In this document: positions 24,817 through 36,522 of the stretch, piece by piece
How positions within the stretch are numbered: the first letter of the stretch is position 1
Layout: each line of letters starts with the position of its first letter
Source of the DNA: Arabidopsis thaliana
Lineage: Eukaryota > Streptophyta > Magnoliopsida > Brassicales > Brassicaceae
Direction: 5' to 3'
NCBI RefSeq assembly: GCF_000001735.4
Contig: NC_003076.8
Span: 17,487,835-17,551,834 of the forward strand
Length of the DNA: 64,000 nucleotides
Position numbers and translations under genes: made by a program
Notes under the pieces: generated by a model
The model's database searches: none
The model's input: only the letters and a program-made list of their open reading frames with translations
Told to the model about the DNA's origin: nothing

Positions 24817-27446
24817 ATGGAATCTTTGAAACGTTTCCTCTGCTCTATTGCGCTTCTTCTTATCTCCCTTCTTCTACCTTCAAGCTTAGCTCAACAACAA
24901 CAACATGAATCAATCAGAACAATGGAAGATTTTTCCGGATACCCAATTCACGAACCGGGTCAATTCGGTTCCATCAATCTCGCTTCTTCACTCTCCGTTG
25001 ATGCTCCAGGACTGCAAAACCAGGTTCAATTTCTTAAAGTGGAACAGTAGATAACTAAAGTTTAGAACTTTGATTTTGATGGATGAAGTTCTTTTGTTTT
25101 TGGTTTTAGATAGATGAGCTATCTAGTTTCTCTGATGCTCCTTCTCCATCAGTCACCAGAGTTCTTTATACTGACAAAGATGTCTCGGCTCGAAGGTAAT
25201 TTGAATCTGTTTACTTGATTGAGTAATCATAAAGATTAGATTTTGTGAAGCTAAGTTGATTGGTTTTGTTAGGTATGTGAAGAATTTGATGGCACTTGCT
25301 GGTCTTACTGTTAGAGAAGATGCTGTTGGTAACATATTTGGCAAATGGTTTGGTTCTCGCTCTCTGTTGCTAATTGTTTCGTTAAGAAGATAGGTTTGAT
25401 TATGTTATCCATGTGAGGTGTGTTGTTTTGACTTCTCTAACTTAGGGATGGTTTAGAGCCAAATCTGCCTGCTGTAGCCACTGGTTCTCACATCGATGCT
25501 ATTCCATATTCCGGGAAATATGATGGTGTTGTCGGTGTTTTAGGTGCGATTGAAGCTATCAATGTTTTGAAAAGGTATGAAGGATCTTTGGATAATGGAA
25601 AGTAAAGTCTAAGATTGTGTTTCCTGATGGTTTTTGGTGGATATTTCTTTTGTTTTCTTAAGGTCGGGGTTTAAACCGAAGAGGTCTCTGGAGATAATCT
25701 TGTTCACATCTGAAGAACCGACCCGATTTGGGATCAGTTGTTTAGGAAGGTACCCTTTGTGTTTATCTTTATGAACAGAGAAAAAATCCTTGTTCTGTTT
25801 CTTTTTGTCTTACTTGTACATGTTGTTGATACAGCCGCTTGCTTGCTGGAAGCAAAGAACTTGCAGAAGCACTAAAGACTACAGTTGTTGATGGCCAAAA
25901 TGTGTCTTTTATAGAAGCAGCTAGATCAGCAGGATACGCAGAAGACAAAGATGACGACTTATCGAGTGTGTTCTTGAAGAAAGGAAGTTATTTTGCTTTT
26001 CTAGAGTTGCATATTGAACAGGGACCTATACTTGAAGACGAAGGTCCGGTTAACTTACCTTTTCTGCGTGGAAGAATTTTGTGTTTTTTCTCTCTTTCAT
26101 TATAGTTAATAAGATCATTTTTGACCACAGGTTTAGATATCGGTGTTGTAACCGCCATTGCTGCTCCAGCAAGTTTGAAGGTGGAATTTGAAGGCAATGG
26201 AGGTCATGCTGGTGCTGTACTTATGCCATATAGGTGAGCTATATTATGCAACTGAACCATCTGTTTAACCACTAGGCACTAGTATACTGATCACTGTATA
26301 ATGACTATTTCTTAGAAATGATGCCGGGCTTGCAGCTGCAGAGTTGGCTCTTGCCGTGGAGAAACATGTATTAGAGTCGGAGTCAATAGATACTGTTGGA
26401 ACTGTTGGTAAGTTTTGCCTCACTAATTTCTAAAGAACTTACTCTCAATAGAACGTATTCACAGAATGAATCATTGTGGTTTAAGGTATTCTGGAGCTAC
26501 ATCCTGGGGCAATCAACAGCATTCCAAGCAAATCCCATCTTGAAATCGGTAATTCCTTATGTTTCATTACACATACTAATAGAGAAAGTCTGGTAAATAT
26601 AACGTGCTTTATCTGAGCTCTTGAGGAAGCTGAGAGTAGTCCTATTTTTTTTTGGTTTGATCGTTGGACTAAGTTCTTTTTCTTGTGTTCTTTCAAAGAT
26701 ACAAGGGATATCGATGAAGCGAGAAGAAACACCGTGATCAAGAAAATTCAGGAATCTGCTAACACGATAGCTAAAAAACGAAAAGTGAAGCTATCAGAAT
26801 TCAAGATTGTAAATCAAGATCCACCAGCACTCTCTGACAAACTAGTAATCAAGAAAATGGCAGAGGCAGCCACAGAACTTAACTTATCACACAAGATGAT
26901 GATCAGCCGAGCTTATCATGATTCTCTCTTCATGGCCAGGTACCACAAAGTTTGCAAGTTTCATCTTCAGAATACTACCCTAAACTTTTAAATTAGAGCA
27001 TCCTGAACCCTGATAACTTTTCAACATACAATAACTATTGAATTATTCCCCTGCAGAGTCCTAACTCATATTATAGAGTTATAGTAATTCATATTGAAAC
27101 TCTTAAAGTTCCTTGTCCATTTCTCTAATCGCCATATCAGAATCCGTTAGATTCGTTAGCTACTTTGAATGTTCTTGCTTAGAGTGATGCTGAACTTTGT
27201 TGTATTTTGCTGTATCCAGGATATCTCCGATGGGTATGATATTCATTCCGTGCTACAAAGGTATATAGATGCGAATCAATTAGACCGTGATCTTAATCAA
27301 ATCTGCATCCCCCATTAAGGTTTTTATTGGTTGCGTGATCTTTTGCAGGATACAGCCATAAACCTGAAGAATACTCATCTCCTGAAGACATGGCTAATGG
27401 AGTAAAAGTACTCTCCCTCACTCTGGCTAAGCTCTCTTTAGACTGA
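24817..27446 (+). CDS. UAH: Ureidoglycolate amidohydrolase (ureide catabolism, M20 family)
   Basis: Twelve exons: 24817-25023, 25110-25195, 25273-25347, 25446-25574, 25663-25749, 25835-26043, 26131-26233, 26316-26407, 26486-26548, 26699-26939, 27220-27260, 27349-27446. They give 476 aa, the length I recall for AT5G43600. An N-terminal signal peptide (FLCSIALLLISLLLPSSLA) sends it to the ER. Metal and catalytic segments of the M20/hydantoinase group are intact: ATGSHIDAIPYSGKYDG, FTSEEPTRFG, LHIEQGP, NGGHAGAV and YHDSLFMA. The enzyme hydrolyses ureidoglycolate to hydroxyglycine and then glyoxylate, with release of ammonia and CO2, using Mn2+. It is the last step of purine-ring degradation in plants. 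The long ORF-like extension after exon 6 is an intron; the donor GGTCCGGTT is weak but the join is in frame. Confidence 0.95.
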
Positions 27447-28466
27447 TGCAAACCCTCTTTCTCATCCAGAAGCTTTGCACATTCTCTACCTTTTCTTCAG
27501 TCTTTGTATCTTTGACAATGTAAAGAAAATTCAATAAATGTTGTGGCTATCACTTATCAAGTTACAGTCACAGTTTTTTTTTTAAAATCTGTTGTAATTA
27601 TCCGAGTTCATATACAATAGTGGTTCTGTTACATGTAATTAATAAAATATGTTTTTAAGTTAAGAATTTGACGTTTATTAAAAGATGACACAAGTTGTGA
27701 AATGTTAGTTAGCTCTTAGATTGTGACAGGGAACTAATTATTCTGCAGCTAATAGTATTATGAATGGTTGTCAAAGAAACTTTTTCTTTCTTTTTGACTT
27801 GAAAACAGAACAAAATCTAAAAAGTAGAGAATGTGATTGTTTAAATGGGAATACGTCTTTATTTGACATACCAAACTTCTCTTAGTTTATAAATTCTGGT
27901 CTTTAAAGTAATGATGTATTAGTTACAGATCATACATATATCTTGAAACTTATGTATACCAAACTTCTATCCATGCTTTTCCGGATACCTTAAATTGGAA
28001 TATCTACAACAACAAAAAAAAAAAAAGAATTGTATATCTGTAACCTAAGTTTTTACAATAAAAAAGAGTGGTGTTTGAATTTAATTAATGAATTAAGATC
28101 TAAAATTGGAGCATATAGTTAGTGCGTTTTTGCTTTTTGGTGAGTAGCATATAGTTAGTGTTAGTGTTGTCTTTGTGTCAATAGTGTAAAGAAAAATATT
28201 GAACTGAAATAAACTAACGTAATTAAATAGAAATTAACTAGGTAATAAAAAACCAATTTATTAAGAAAAAACTACCGTTGTAAATTAGTGAGAGAGGAGA
28301 AAACAAAAAACAGTCTCCAAGCTACTTGGCCTAATAAAAGAGCATATCTTTAGAAGAAACATGCATGAGGCCGTAACTAAAAGAAAGTTCAGAAGAGAAC
28401 TTCTCCCTCTTAATCATCTCTCATCTTTTTCTCATTCTCTCTTCTCTCTCTGTCTTTCTGAGCCAA
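27447..28466. other. UAH 3' UTR and upstream region of MIR166f
   Basis: The first 100 bases suit a 3' UTR (AATAAATG near 27534). No gene is visible beyond it. The last 150 bases are C/T-rich and are probably the start of the MIR166f primary transcript. The 14-mer GCATATAGTTAGTG occurs twice, near 28111 and 28147. Confidence 0.55.
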
Positions 28467-28571
28467 AAGTTCAGGTGAATGATGCCTGGCTCGAGACCAT
28501 TCAATCTCATGATCTCATGATTATAACGATGATGATGATGATGTCGGACCAGGCTTCATTCCCCTCAACTT
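28467..28571 (+). ncRNA. MIR166F: MIR166f microRNA hairpin
   Basis: The mature miR166 sequence (TCGGACCAGG...TTCCCC, 21 nt) lies at 28544-28564 on the 3' arm. The 5' arm AAGTTCAGGTGAATGATGCC at 28467-28486 and following CTGGCTCGA pairs with it with few mismatches; the star lies about 28477-28498. The loop holds a GATGATGATGATG tract. miR166 cuts mRNAs of class III HD-ZIP factors (PHB, PHV, REV, ATHB8, ATHB15) and so sets leaf polarity, meristem and vascular patterns. By place among UAH and SUC6 this is MIR166f. The primary transcript probably starts in the C/T-rich region near 28300-28400; its end is unknown. Confidence 0.95.
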
Positions 28572-28874
28572 ACACGTTTTGCTTCTCAATCTTCAAGACC
28601 AATCGTTAGCCGATCACCTAATTCTCTAGTAAGCCAAGAAAGATGAACATAAATGGTGTATCCGTGTATATCATCTTTTTTTGTATGTATGCGTCTTTCA
28701 TCATCAATCCGCAGCAATGTATATAATATGGTGTATATCAAAAACACATTAGGCATATCTATTAAAATTGTTTCCTTAATATATCTGTTAAACCTTGCTG
28801 ATTAAGAGAAATAATATAATCGAAATTTCTTTTGACATGCATGCATATATATAAGAGTAACAGATCACCGAGTA

Positions 28875-28902
28875 AAGTTGAGGGGAAGGAAGCCTGGTTT
28901 AA
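28875..28902 (-). repeat. Inverted partial copy of the miR166 sequence
   Basis: Read on the plus strand, 28882-28902 is complementary to miR166 with mismatches only opposite miRNA positions 2 and 15 and G:U pairs at 3 and 4. The seven bases before it (28875-28881) also pair with the bases after mature miR166 (28565-28571). No matching star arm was found on the minus strand, so it looks like half of a decayed inverted duplicate and not a second hairpin. Confidence 0.7.
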
Positions 28903-31244
28903 AATGTTATCAAATGCTATATTTTCTGAAGAATGTAAAGCATGAAAAAAAAAACAAGAATTGATGATGCAGCTTGAAGCTGAGTTGGTCAATTTTGTAT
29001 ATATATTATAGGATCAATAGGTAATCAAAACTTCAATACTATTGTTTTCTTAATTTGTTTTAACATCGTACTTTATAATATGGACTTAATTTTAGGTCTA
29101 AATTAATTGTAGGAAGAAAGGTATCGTATCGAAATTAAAGTCAGCTTTAATTAGTGAAGGGCGTCTCTTTTTATCTTTACCAATTTCGTTGAAATATCTT
29201 GTTGTAATCAGTGTGGAAATTGGCTAAAAATAACTGTTTTTCCTTTCTTTCTTTTTGACTATTTAGCTTTCAACATTTCGTATGTATTATTTCCACTTGT
29301 TTCTAGTTGATTAATCAAGAATTATCCTCATAAGATTAATTAATGTAGTCTATTTACTGAGGAAATAGTTAAACTTTTCAAAGATATATCTTACGGTTTA
29401 ATATGATATGTAATGTAAATACTATATAGCTAAAAAAGTCTTATATAAAAAATGGTCGATCAAATTTGTAATCATCAGAAGAGAAAATAATCACTGAAAT
29501 TTGATTTTTCGTGAGAATGTGAAAAACGTTGTTAAACTGAAATGTGACGAGACAAACAAATTCATTACACATGATAAATACAATTTAAATATGCAATAAT
29601 TAGTGTATTTATGGTTAAATTATAGAGCCAAACAAAAAGGCCGTAACATATATTATGGATGCCTGCATAATTATTTCTAAATAAATACTTTCACTTTCCT
29701 TTTCTTACTTGACCGCATAATTATTATATTTTCTTTTGCTTTCTCTATGGAGCAAAAGATATGCAATGTGTTCATAGATATACTCCATGCTTTGGAAGAG
29801 CTTAGTATACAAATTGTTTAGAAATCGAAACTGTGTTTTTTTTTTAATAATGTATCTTTCTCGAACTAGGTTACTAACCTCGCGCTTAGTGTTCAAAATT
29901 CATATATTCAATAAATCTATAAAAAATTATTTTCCTTATATATATAATATTTGAATTGATATTGTAAGAAGAAAAAATGACCATCCACAAATGCATGCCG
30001 CCGCAAACACTATGGGAAAAGAAATTTTGAAATATAGCGATTTAAAGTGGTCTGAAATGGTTTATAGCGATTTGAGTGATAGTATGTTGTTAAACGCTAA
30101 TCTGCAACCACCCACAAATGTAATGTTTTTGAGTAGTTGCATAGAACCAATGTACCCTTTAATGACATTTCTCTAGTTTCACTAATTATATTATTATTGT
30201 TATTCAACTAGCATTCACTACTTATAAATCTAGTTTCTTTCTTCATCTTGAATACCAGATGATCACAAATGTTTTTTTATTACAATATATTAACCTTGTT
30301 GGTTGTTCATCAAAAAGGTCGTTTCCATTTGCACAATAGCATTATGTTACTATGTTACAATTAGAAGTTTTGAATATAAAACATGACCTGAAAAGAAGTA
30401 ACATAATCAATCAGTCTCCACCATGAAAACATAAAAAGCTTGATAGATTTATTGTTCAAACATGGATAGAGTTCTAATCAAAAACAGCAATGTTGTCAAA
30501 AAACAATCAGGTCTTCTGATGAAAATGAGGGAGACTGATTCGCCGGAAATTGGTCATCACCCACCAAAGACTCATTGATATCACATTCTTGGTTCATGAT
30601 ATTGGTCATTTGATTTTGCTATATTTGGGATGTAGCTTTTGTAATACTGTCTAAAGCAAGACTGGATGAGTACTCTTAATGCTGTAGACATATTTTGCTG
30701 TTGAGTACAAAATAACTTTGATGAGTACAAAATAATTTTGGGCTGTGGAAAGACTTTACAGCAACAACCAATCATCCCTTTTGTTGTTGTTTTTTAGATC
30801 TCCTGTTATTCAACTAATAATTTCTAATTAAATATCTTTCTAAATCCTATGTTATTAAACATGAAATTTATTTAAAGTCATTCAAAACCATTTATAATCT
30901 CTTGTAATTCAATTAAACATTTATAAAAGTCATACTACATAAACAAGAAATTGAAAAATCTGTCACAATCTCAAAATAAATGATATAAAGATAAGATAAT
31001 AAACTAATTGCGGTTATATTAACGTTAGTCTTGTCATTATTACAACAATCCTATAAGGATATATGCGTTATAGCATTACTATAAAAGATTTATTTTTCCA
31101 AACTATTGAAACACAGAACAAAAACATCTATAGAAATATAAGTCTCATTCCTCTTCTTCACCTTGTCTTTAAGAGACAAGCCCAGTTTTTTTCATCTCCT
31201 CCCTCACCAACACCAAACACAACCTCTAAGACAAGGTGAAGAAG
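28903..31244. other. Intergenic DNA and SUC6 promoter
   Basis: About 2.3 kb without a supported gene. Near 30665-30740 the 15-mer GAGTACAAAATAACT-like sequence is repeated in tandem. Near 29985-30120 CCACAAATG and CCGCAA/TGCAACCACC strings recur in a way that resembles subterminal repeats of small hAT-like elements, but too little is left to name one. The last 100 bases are the SUC6 leader. Confidence 0.5.
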
Positions 31245-33174
31245 ATGAGTGACCTCCAAGCAAACAAAGATGCAGCGGCTGTGAATAGACAGTCTTCCTC
31301 GTCGTCGGCGGATCTTAATGGGCCATCTCCGATGAGAAAGATGATATCGGTGGCTTCTATTGCCGCCGGTATTCAGTTCGGTTGGGCTCTTCAGCTGTCT
31401 CTGCTAACTCCATACGTGCAGCTTCTTGGAGTCCCACACAAATGGTCATCTTTCATATGGCTCTGTGGTCCTGTCTCCGGCCTGCTTGTCCAGCCATCCG
31501 TCGGTTACTTCAGCGACCGATGCAAGTCAAGATTCGGTCGTCGTCGTCCTTTCATCGCTATGGGCGCCTTACTTGTCGCCGTTGCTGTCGTACTAATCGG
31601 ATACGCGGCTGATTTCGGTCACAGCATGGGAGACAAAGTCGACGAACCTGTCAAGATGCGAGCCGTAGTTATCTTCGCTCTCGGTTTCTGGATCCTTGAC
31701 GTGGCTAACAACACTCTCCAAGGACCTTGCCGCGCATTCCTTGGTGATTTAGCAGCTGGAGACGCTAAGAAAACACGAACAGCAAACGCATTTTTCTCCT
31801 TCTTCATGGCTGTTGGAAATGTTTTGGGATATGCGGCCGGATCGTACACTAACCTCTACAAGATCTTCCCTTTCACAATGACTAAAGCATGCGACATCTA
31901 TTGCGCAAATCTCAAGAGCTGTTTCTTCCTTTCCATCACTCTCCTCCTAGTCGTCACCATCATAGCTCTTTGGTACGTGGAAGACAAGCAATGGTCGCCT
32001 AAGGCAGATTCCGACAACGAGAAAACTCCATTCTTTGGTGAAATCTTTGGAGCTTTCAAGGTGATGAAACGTCCAATGTGGATGCTATTAATCGTCACGG
32101 CCTTGAACTGGATCGCATGGTTCCCTTTTCTTTTGTACGATACTGATTGGATGGGTCGTGAGGTGTACGGTGGAGACTCAAAAGGAGATGACAAAATGAA
32201 GAAACTATACAACCAAGGAATTCACGTTGGTGGGTTGGGATTGATGCTTAACTCTATCGTTCTTGGATTCATGTCACTTGGTATTGAAGGTATTAGTAGG
32301 AAAATGGGAGGAGCTAAAAGGCTTTGGGGAGCTGTGAATATCATCCTCGCCGTGTGTTTGGCAATGACGGTTTTGGTTACTAAAAAGGCAGAGGAGCACC
32401 GGAGAATCGCCGGTCCGATGGCCCTTCCTACTGATGGCATCAGAGCTGGAGCATTGACTCTCTTTGCCCTTCTTGGAATTCCTCTTGCTGTAAGTCCAAC
32501 ATGTACCTTTTATCCAATTTTTGTTATTATTATCATCCATGATTTATTATTTGTTAAAATCAATAATCCATTTTTTGGTATCTTTTTATAGATTACATTT
32601 AGTATTCCGTTCGCGCTAGCTTCCATAATCTCTAGCAGCTCCGGTGCCGGTCAAGGTATTTTTACCTCTCTTTTATAAATATTATTTAAATCTTCTGTAA
32701 AATACTAATTAAATGTGTGAATACAAAAAGCTAAATTAAATCAGAGATCGGTTTCCAATTATCTCTACTTTACGTTTGAAGATTACAATTTTTTTATTAC
32801 GTTTTTATTATTTATAACGTTGTAAATTTATGGTGATATCTGTTATCTACTAACTTAATTAGATTGATTAATTGATATTCTTACGGATTTGGTTTTCGTT
32901 AACCATAAGGAATTTGCTATATCAATAGAAAACAGTAATCGTTTTGTGTAACATAAATATTAAAGTGTCAAATTAAGGATGTGTTCTTTTTGTTGTCATC
33001 GCAGGACTCTCTCTAGGCGTTTTAAACATGACAATAGTGATACCACAAATGGTTGTATCATTTGGAGTTGGTCCTATTGATGCGTTATTTGGAGGTGGGA
33101 ATTTACCAGGATTTGTGGTTGGAGCTATTGCAGCGGCAATCAGCAGTGTTGTGGCATTTTCCGTTTTACCATAA
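31245..33174 (+). CDS. SUC6: Sucrose/H+ symporter (SUC family)
   Basis: Three exons, 31245-32489, 32592-32655 and 33005-33174, give 492 aa, as I recall for SUC6 (AT5G43610). The protein shows the twelve-helix GPH sugar transporter plan with cytosolic ends. Family hallmarks are visible: [20 protein letters not shown] in helix 1, [15 protein letters not shown] in loop 2/3, and [20 protein letters not shown] in helix 4/5. Role: proton-coupled sucrose uptake at the plasma membrane; SUC6 expression is reported mainly in pollen. Start 31245 is the first ATG; a GTG nine bases earlier is ignored. Older work described the closely related SUC6 and SUC7 as giving aberrant proteins in some accessions; in this sequence the frame is intact through all three exons. 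Confidence 0.94.
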
Positions 33175-34020
33175 TTTTTTTTGCGTTTTATTTGGTATAT
33201 ATGGACATGTTTAATATTATTGTAGCACTAGATAAGGACCCATACATGTATACTTGAAATTAATTTAAATTTCTCCTGTTAAATTACTGAAATTAATTTA
33301 AAATTTATGGCAGTTCTTACAAATAACACAAAAAATAAGTTAATTCCAAATTTAGCAAATCATCTCCAAAGTTCCAAAGTAACACAAATTAAATACATAA
33401 AACTTTTTTTTTTAACTTTATGGATGAATTAGGAAAATGTCGCCTAAAGATAAAAAAACAATTCTCTTGAAAAAAAAATATTCTTATATACCACGGTTTA
33501 AAACATTTTGTTCCAAATTGACTCTTAATTCCCACAAATTTTCTTTCTCTGATGGTAGATTATATGAGTCACAAAATTATCATTATTCGGTAGTAACTAT
33601 TATTTTCTTTGTTTCTTATTAATTAATTTTTTAGAAAAAAAAGTTTGTTTCATGAAGCAATTTTTTAGGTTTTCTATACACTATTTATTAGTTATTATTG
33701 ATGAATTTTAAACTTCAAGACAAATAATTAAATATCAGTAGTTTAAAATTATATAAAAATGTAAATCACAAAAGTTAATACATTTATAATCAATTTTAAC
33801 ATGTTTTTTTTAATCTATGTATTTTTTTCTAAAAAATGAATAATTAAAACATGACTAAATTTTGGCGACTTTCTATATCGTTTTGGCTAGTTTAATTATT
33901 TTATATTTTAATTATTTACAAAGATTGATATTACTGTCTTCTTTTCTTTTCTATTTTTGAACTATATATCACTCGTAAAAACTTCATCTTACACAAAAAA
34001 AGAAAAAAAGGTGATACATA
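33175..34020. other. SUC6 3' region, very AT-rich
   Basis: Long A and T runs dominate. Open frames are short and compositional. No gene or transposon end was recognised. Confidence 0.6.
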
Positions 34021-34492
34021 CGAATCTAAAGACCTGACTGCTTGAGAATACCTCTCTTCCTGGCATCAAAGGGATTGAAAAGAATGAAAATTGCGCTGAC
34101 CAACGTATAAGCAGGATTGTTAAATTTACTGCACTAGGTTATTAAAAGGCCATACCTCTTCTTCAGATACTTTGTTTAACCACTCGTCTTGCTGATTCCA
34201 TTTGCGTACAATAACCTTGTTTAGTCAACAAAAGATAGTGAATATATATTCACTTACGGTTTATACAGTTCCATGGTGCTACTAACAGGATATCACAGAG
34301 ACCAGAGACCAGAACATTACTAAATGACATTTGAGGAATTTGATAAAAGTTCAAATTCGATAAAAGCTTTAAACTTTGAAGAAGTAGTTAACAAACCTGA
34401 GTATCGATTCCAACAAGCGTATGCTGAGGAACATCGAGAAAGAGAAGCGTAGCTCCATGCTTTACAAGCTCTAGTGCCTTCTTAGAATCCAT
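34021..34492 (-). pseudogene. AAR2-like gene fragment
   Basis: On the minus strand 34397-34492 encodes MDSKKALELVKHGATLLFLD and then VPQHTLVGIDTQ, closely matching the N-terminus of AAR2, a U5 snRNP assembly factor. Segments 34156-34215 (VIVRKWNQQDEWLNKVSEEE) and 34059 downward (EERYSQAVRSLDS) match later AAR2 exons and still have GT/AG borders. AAR2's exon 2 equivalent survives only as a weak SSTMEL-like trace near 34270-34300. Everything after RSLDS, more than three quarters of the normal protein, is missing. So it is a truncated duplicate with retained introns, hence DNA-based and not a retrocopy. The full-length AAR2 gene lies elsewhere in the genome. Transcription from the shared promoter with PCFS5 is possible. 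Confidence 0.75.
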
Positions 34493-34551
34493 AGCTTCCT
34501 TCTTCAAAATAGAGCGGAACAACGACTATATTCCAGAAGCCCCATTAAACA

Positions 34552-34588
34552 GGCCCATTAAAATATTGGGCCTATAAAGCGTGGCCCA
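34552..34588. promoter_or_regulatory. Cluster of three TGGGCC/GGCCCA (site II-type) elements
   Basis: GGCCCA at 34552-34557, TGGGCC at 34567-34572 and GGCCCA at 34583-34588 lie in the 326-bp divergent region between the AAR2-like fragment and PCFS5. Such elements, bound by TCP factors, are common in promoters of housekeeping genes. Confidence 0.55.
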
Positions 34589-34818
34589 AAACATGTGACA
34601 ACGCGCGATTCACGCGGTTTACTTTATCAACCGACATAATCACATAAACGTTTATTTATAGAGAAACCTATCTTCCTGCCTCTTCAGATTCGTTTTATTT
34701 TTCAATCGTTTCAATTTCTAAAATTCTCAACGCGATCACCCCAATCCAAATTTAGGGTTTCTTTTGTCTTTCTGCGATCGATCTCTGGTAACTCATAACT
34801 TGTTGTTGAATCGCGAAG

Positions 34819-36051
34819 ATGGCATCAAACGGATCCTTCTCTGCTCAGAGAAACGCAAACGCTGGAACAACGATGAAGAGACGAAACGACAATCGCGGTT
34901 ACGGTGGCGGAATCGGATGTTATCAAGAGGAGAGGAACCGTTACGCGCCGCCGCAAAAACGTTTCAGATCGCAACTGCAACAGCAATTCCGATCTGGTCA
35001 TAATCCTCTGTATCATTATGGTAGTAATACTAATAATAACGTGTCTAGGGTTTCTTCTCAGTCATATAACAATTACGGTGTTGATGTGATTGCTTCTAAT
35101 TCAAGTTTTGCTTTACCTAACAATGATTCTAACACCAACAATTATCAGAAACCCTTTGTTGTTTATGGAAACCCTAATCCCCAAATTGTTCCTCTTCCAT
35201 TACCTTATCGTAAGCTTGATCCTTTAGATTCGTTGCCTCAATGGGTTCCAAATTCAACTCCGAATTATCCTGTTAGGTCATCGAATTTTGTACCAAACAC
35301 ACCTGATTTTACGAATGTTCAAAATCCGATGAATCATTCGAACATGGTTTCAGTTGTGTCTCAATCGATGCATCAACCAATTGTTTTAAGCAAAGAATTG
35401 ACTGATTTGCTTAGTCTTCTTAACAATGAGAAAGAGAAGAAAACTTCAGAAGCAAGTAATAATGATTCATTGCCTGTTGGATTAAGCTTTGACAATCCAT
35501 CATCGCTTAATGTTCGACATGAATCTGTGATTAAGTCTCTGTATTCTGATATGCCGAGGCAATGTACTTCGTGTGGGGTGAGATTCAAATGTCAAGAAGA
35601 GCATAGTAAACATATGGATTGGCACGTAAGGAAGAACAGGTCGGTGAAAACCACTACAAGACTTGGTCAGCAACCGAAGAAATCGAGGGGATGGTTAGCG
35701 AGTGCATCTTTATGGCTTTGTGCACCAACGGGAGGAGGGACCGTAGAAGTAGCATCTTTTGGAGGAGGAGAAATGCAGAAGAAGAATGAAAAGGATCAAG
35801 TACAAAAACAACACATGGTGCCTGCGGATGAAGATCAGAAGAATTGCGCGTTATGCGTAGAGCCGTTTGAAGAGTTCTTTAGCCATGAAGCTGATGACTG
35901 GATGTACAAAGATGCAGTCTACTTAACCAAGAATGGTCGTATAGTTCATGTTAAGTGTATGCCTGAACCCCGACCTGCTAAGGATTTGAGAGAGCCGTCG
36001 AGGGTAATGTCTGTTACAGTTCCATCGGTTGCGAAAGCTATACTCTGCTGA
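34819..36051 (+). CDS. PCFS5: Pcf11-like cleavage/polyadenylation factor, short form (PCFS5)
   Basis: An intronless gene of 410 aa. The N-terminal half is Asn/Gln/Ser/Pro-rich and disordered. A first CX2C zinc-finger-like element starts near Cys249 (QCTSCGVRFKCQEEHSKHMD). A conserved GWLASASLWL segment follows. A second element lies near Cys343 (NCALCVEPFEEFF, ending IVHVKCMPEP). This is the C-terminal region of yeast and plant Pcf11; the CTD-interacting domain for RNA polymerase II that full Pcf11 has at its N-terminus is absent. Role: nuclear pre-mRNA 3' end processing as part of cleavage factor complexes, by analogy with PCFS4 of flowering control. Matches AT5G43620 in order and size. The start at 34819 is the first ATG in frame. 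Confidence 0.92.
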   Translation: MASNGSFSAQRNANAGTTMKRRNDNRGYGGGIGCYQEERNRYAPPQKRFRSQLQQQFRSGHNPLYHYGSNTNNNVSRVSSQSYNNYGVDVIASNSSFALPNNDSNTNNYQKPFVVYGNPNPQIVPLPLPYRKLDPLDSLPQWVPNSTPNYPVRSSNFVPNTPDFTNVQNPMNHSNMVSVVSQSMHQPIVLSKELTDLLSLLNNEKEKKTSEASNNDSLPVGLSFDNPSSLNVRHESVIKSLYSDMPRQCTSCGVRFKCQEEHSKHMDWHVRKNRSVKTTTRLGQQPKKSRGWLASASLWLCAPTGGGTVEVASFGGGEMQKKNEKDQVQKQHMVPADEDQKNCALCVEPFEEFFSHEADDWMYKDAVYLTKNGRIVHVKCMPEPRPAKDLREPSRVMSVTVPSVAKAILC

Positions 36052-36396
36052 TTGAGATTTTTTATATCTCTGTTTTAGTCATTCGTTTTTTTAAAAGTAA
36101 ATGTACATTACATTAATCAAGATGTAACACAAATACAGTTCTATCAATTGAATCTCCTATTTTACTCTTATCACCTCTTTACTTTTAATCCGGAGTTATA
36201 GAGTCTGTTTTATTGTAATCCAGAATTATAGTATAGATTGTTCCGGATTAACCAGTGAAATCTCACTTGATTCCCGGTTTACATAAACCAGACTCTCTAT
36301 ACCAATAAACCGAAACAAGGAAACCAATTCCTTTGTGTAACTCTCTATATTTATTCTCATTCTAATGAGATAACACATTCACAATCTATAAGTATA
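36052..36396. other. PCFS5 3' region
   Basis: The 3' UTR plausibly ends near 36130. Nothing else is recognised before the F-box fragment. Confidence 0.55.
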
Positions 36397-36522
36397 ATGA
36401 TGATGTCTGATCTTCCGGTGGCTTTGGTAGAAGAGATACTCTCTAGGGTTCCATTAACATCTCTAAGCGCGGTGCGATCTACTTGTAAAACGTGGAACGC
36501 TGTAGGATTAACATCTCTGTAG
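36397..36522 (+). pseudogene. F-box domain fragment
   Basis: A 41-codon frame reads [20 protein letters not shown], then [20 protein letters not shown], then stop. This is a nearly complete F-box ([19 protein letters not shown]...VRxTCKxWN) but the substrate-binding part of an F-box protein does not follow in any frame I can recognise. It is probably the head of a decayed FBA-type gene. A very short F-box-only peptide cannot be excluded. Confidence 0.75.

Noticed and set aside
28830-28990. A second MIR166 hairpin on the minus strand
   Set aside because: No star arm with the needed pairing was found within 150 bp on either side.
28762-28992. Minus-strand frame across the inverted miR166 copy
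   Set aside because: The translated similarity to the frame across MIR166f only reflects the shared microRNA sequence.
29985-30130. Small hAT-like element from CCACAAATG and CCGCAAAC/GCAACCACC strings
   Set aside because: No terminal inverted repeats or target-site duplication could be read; too short to name.
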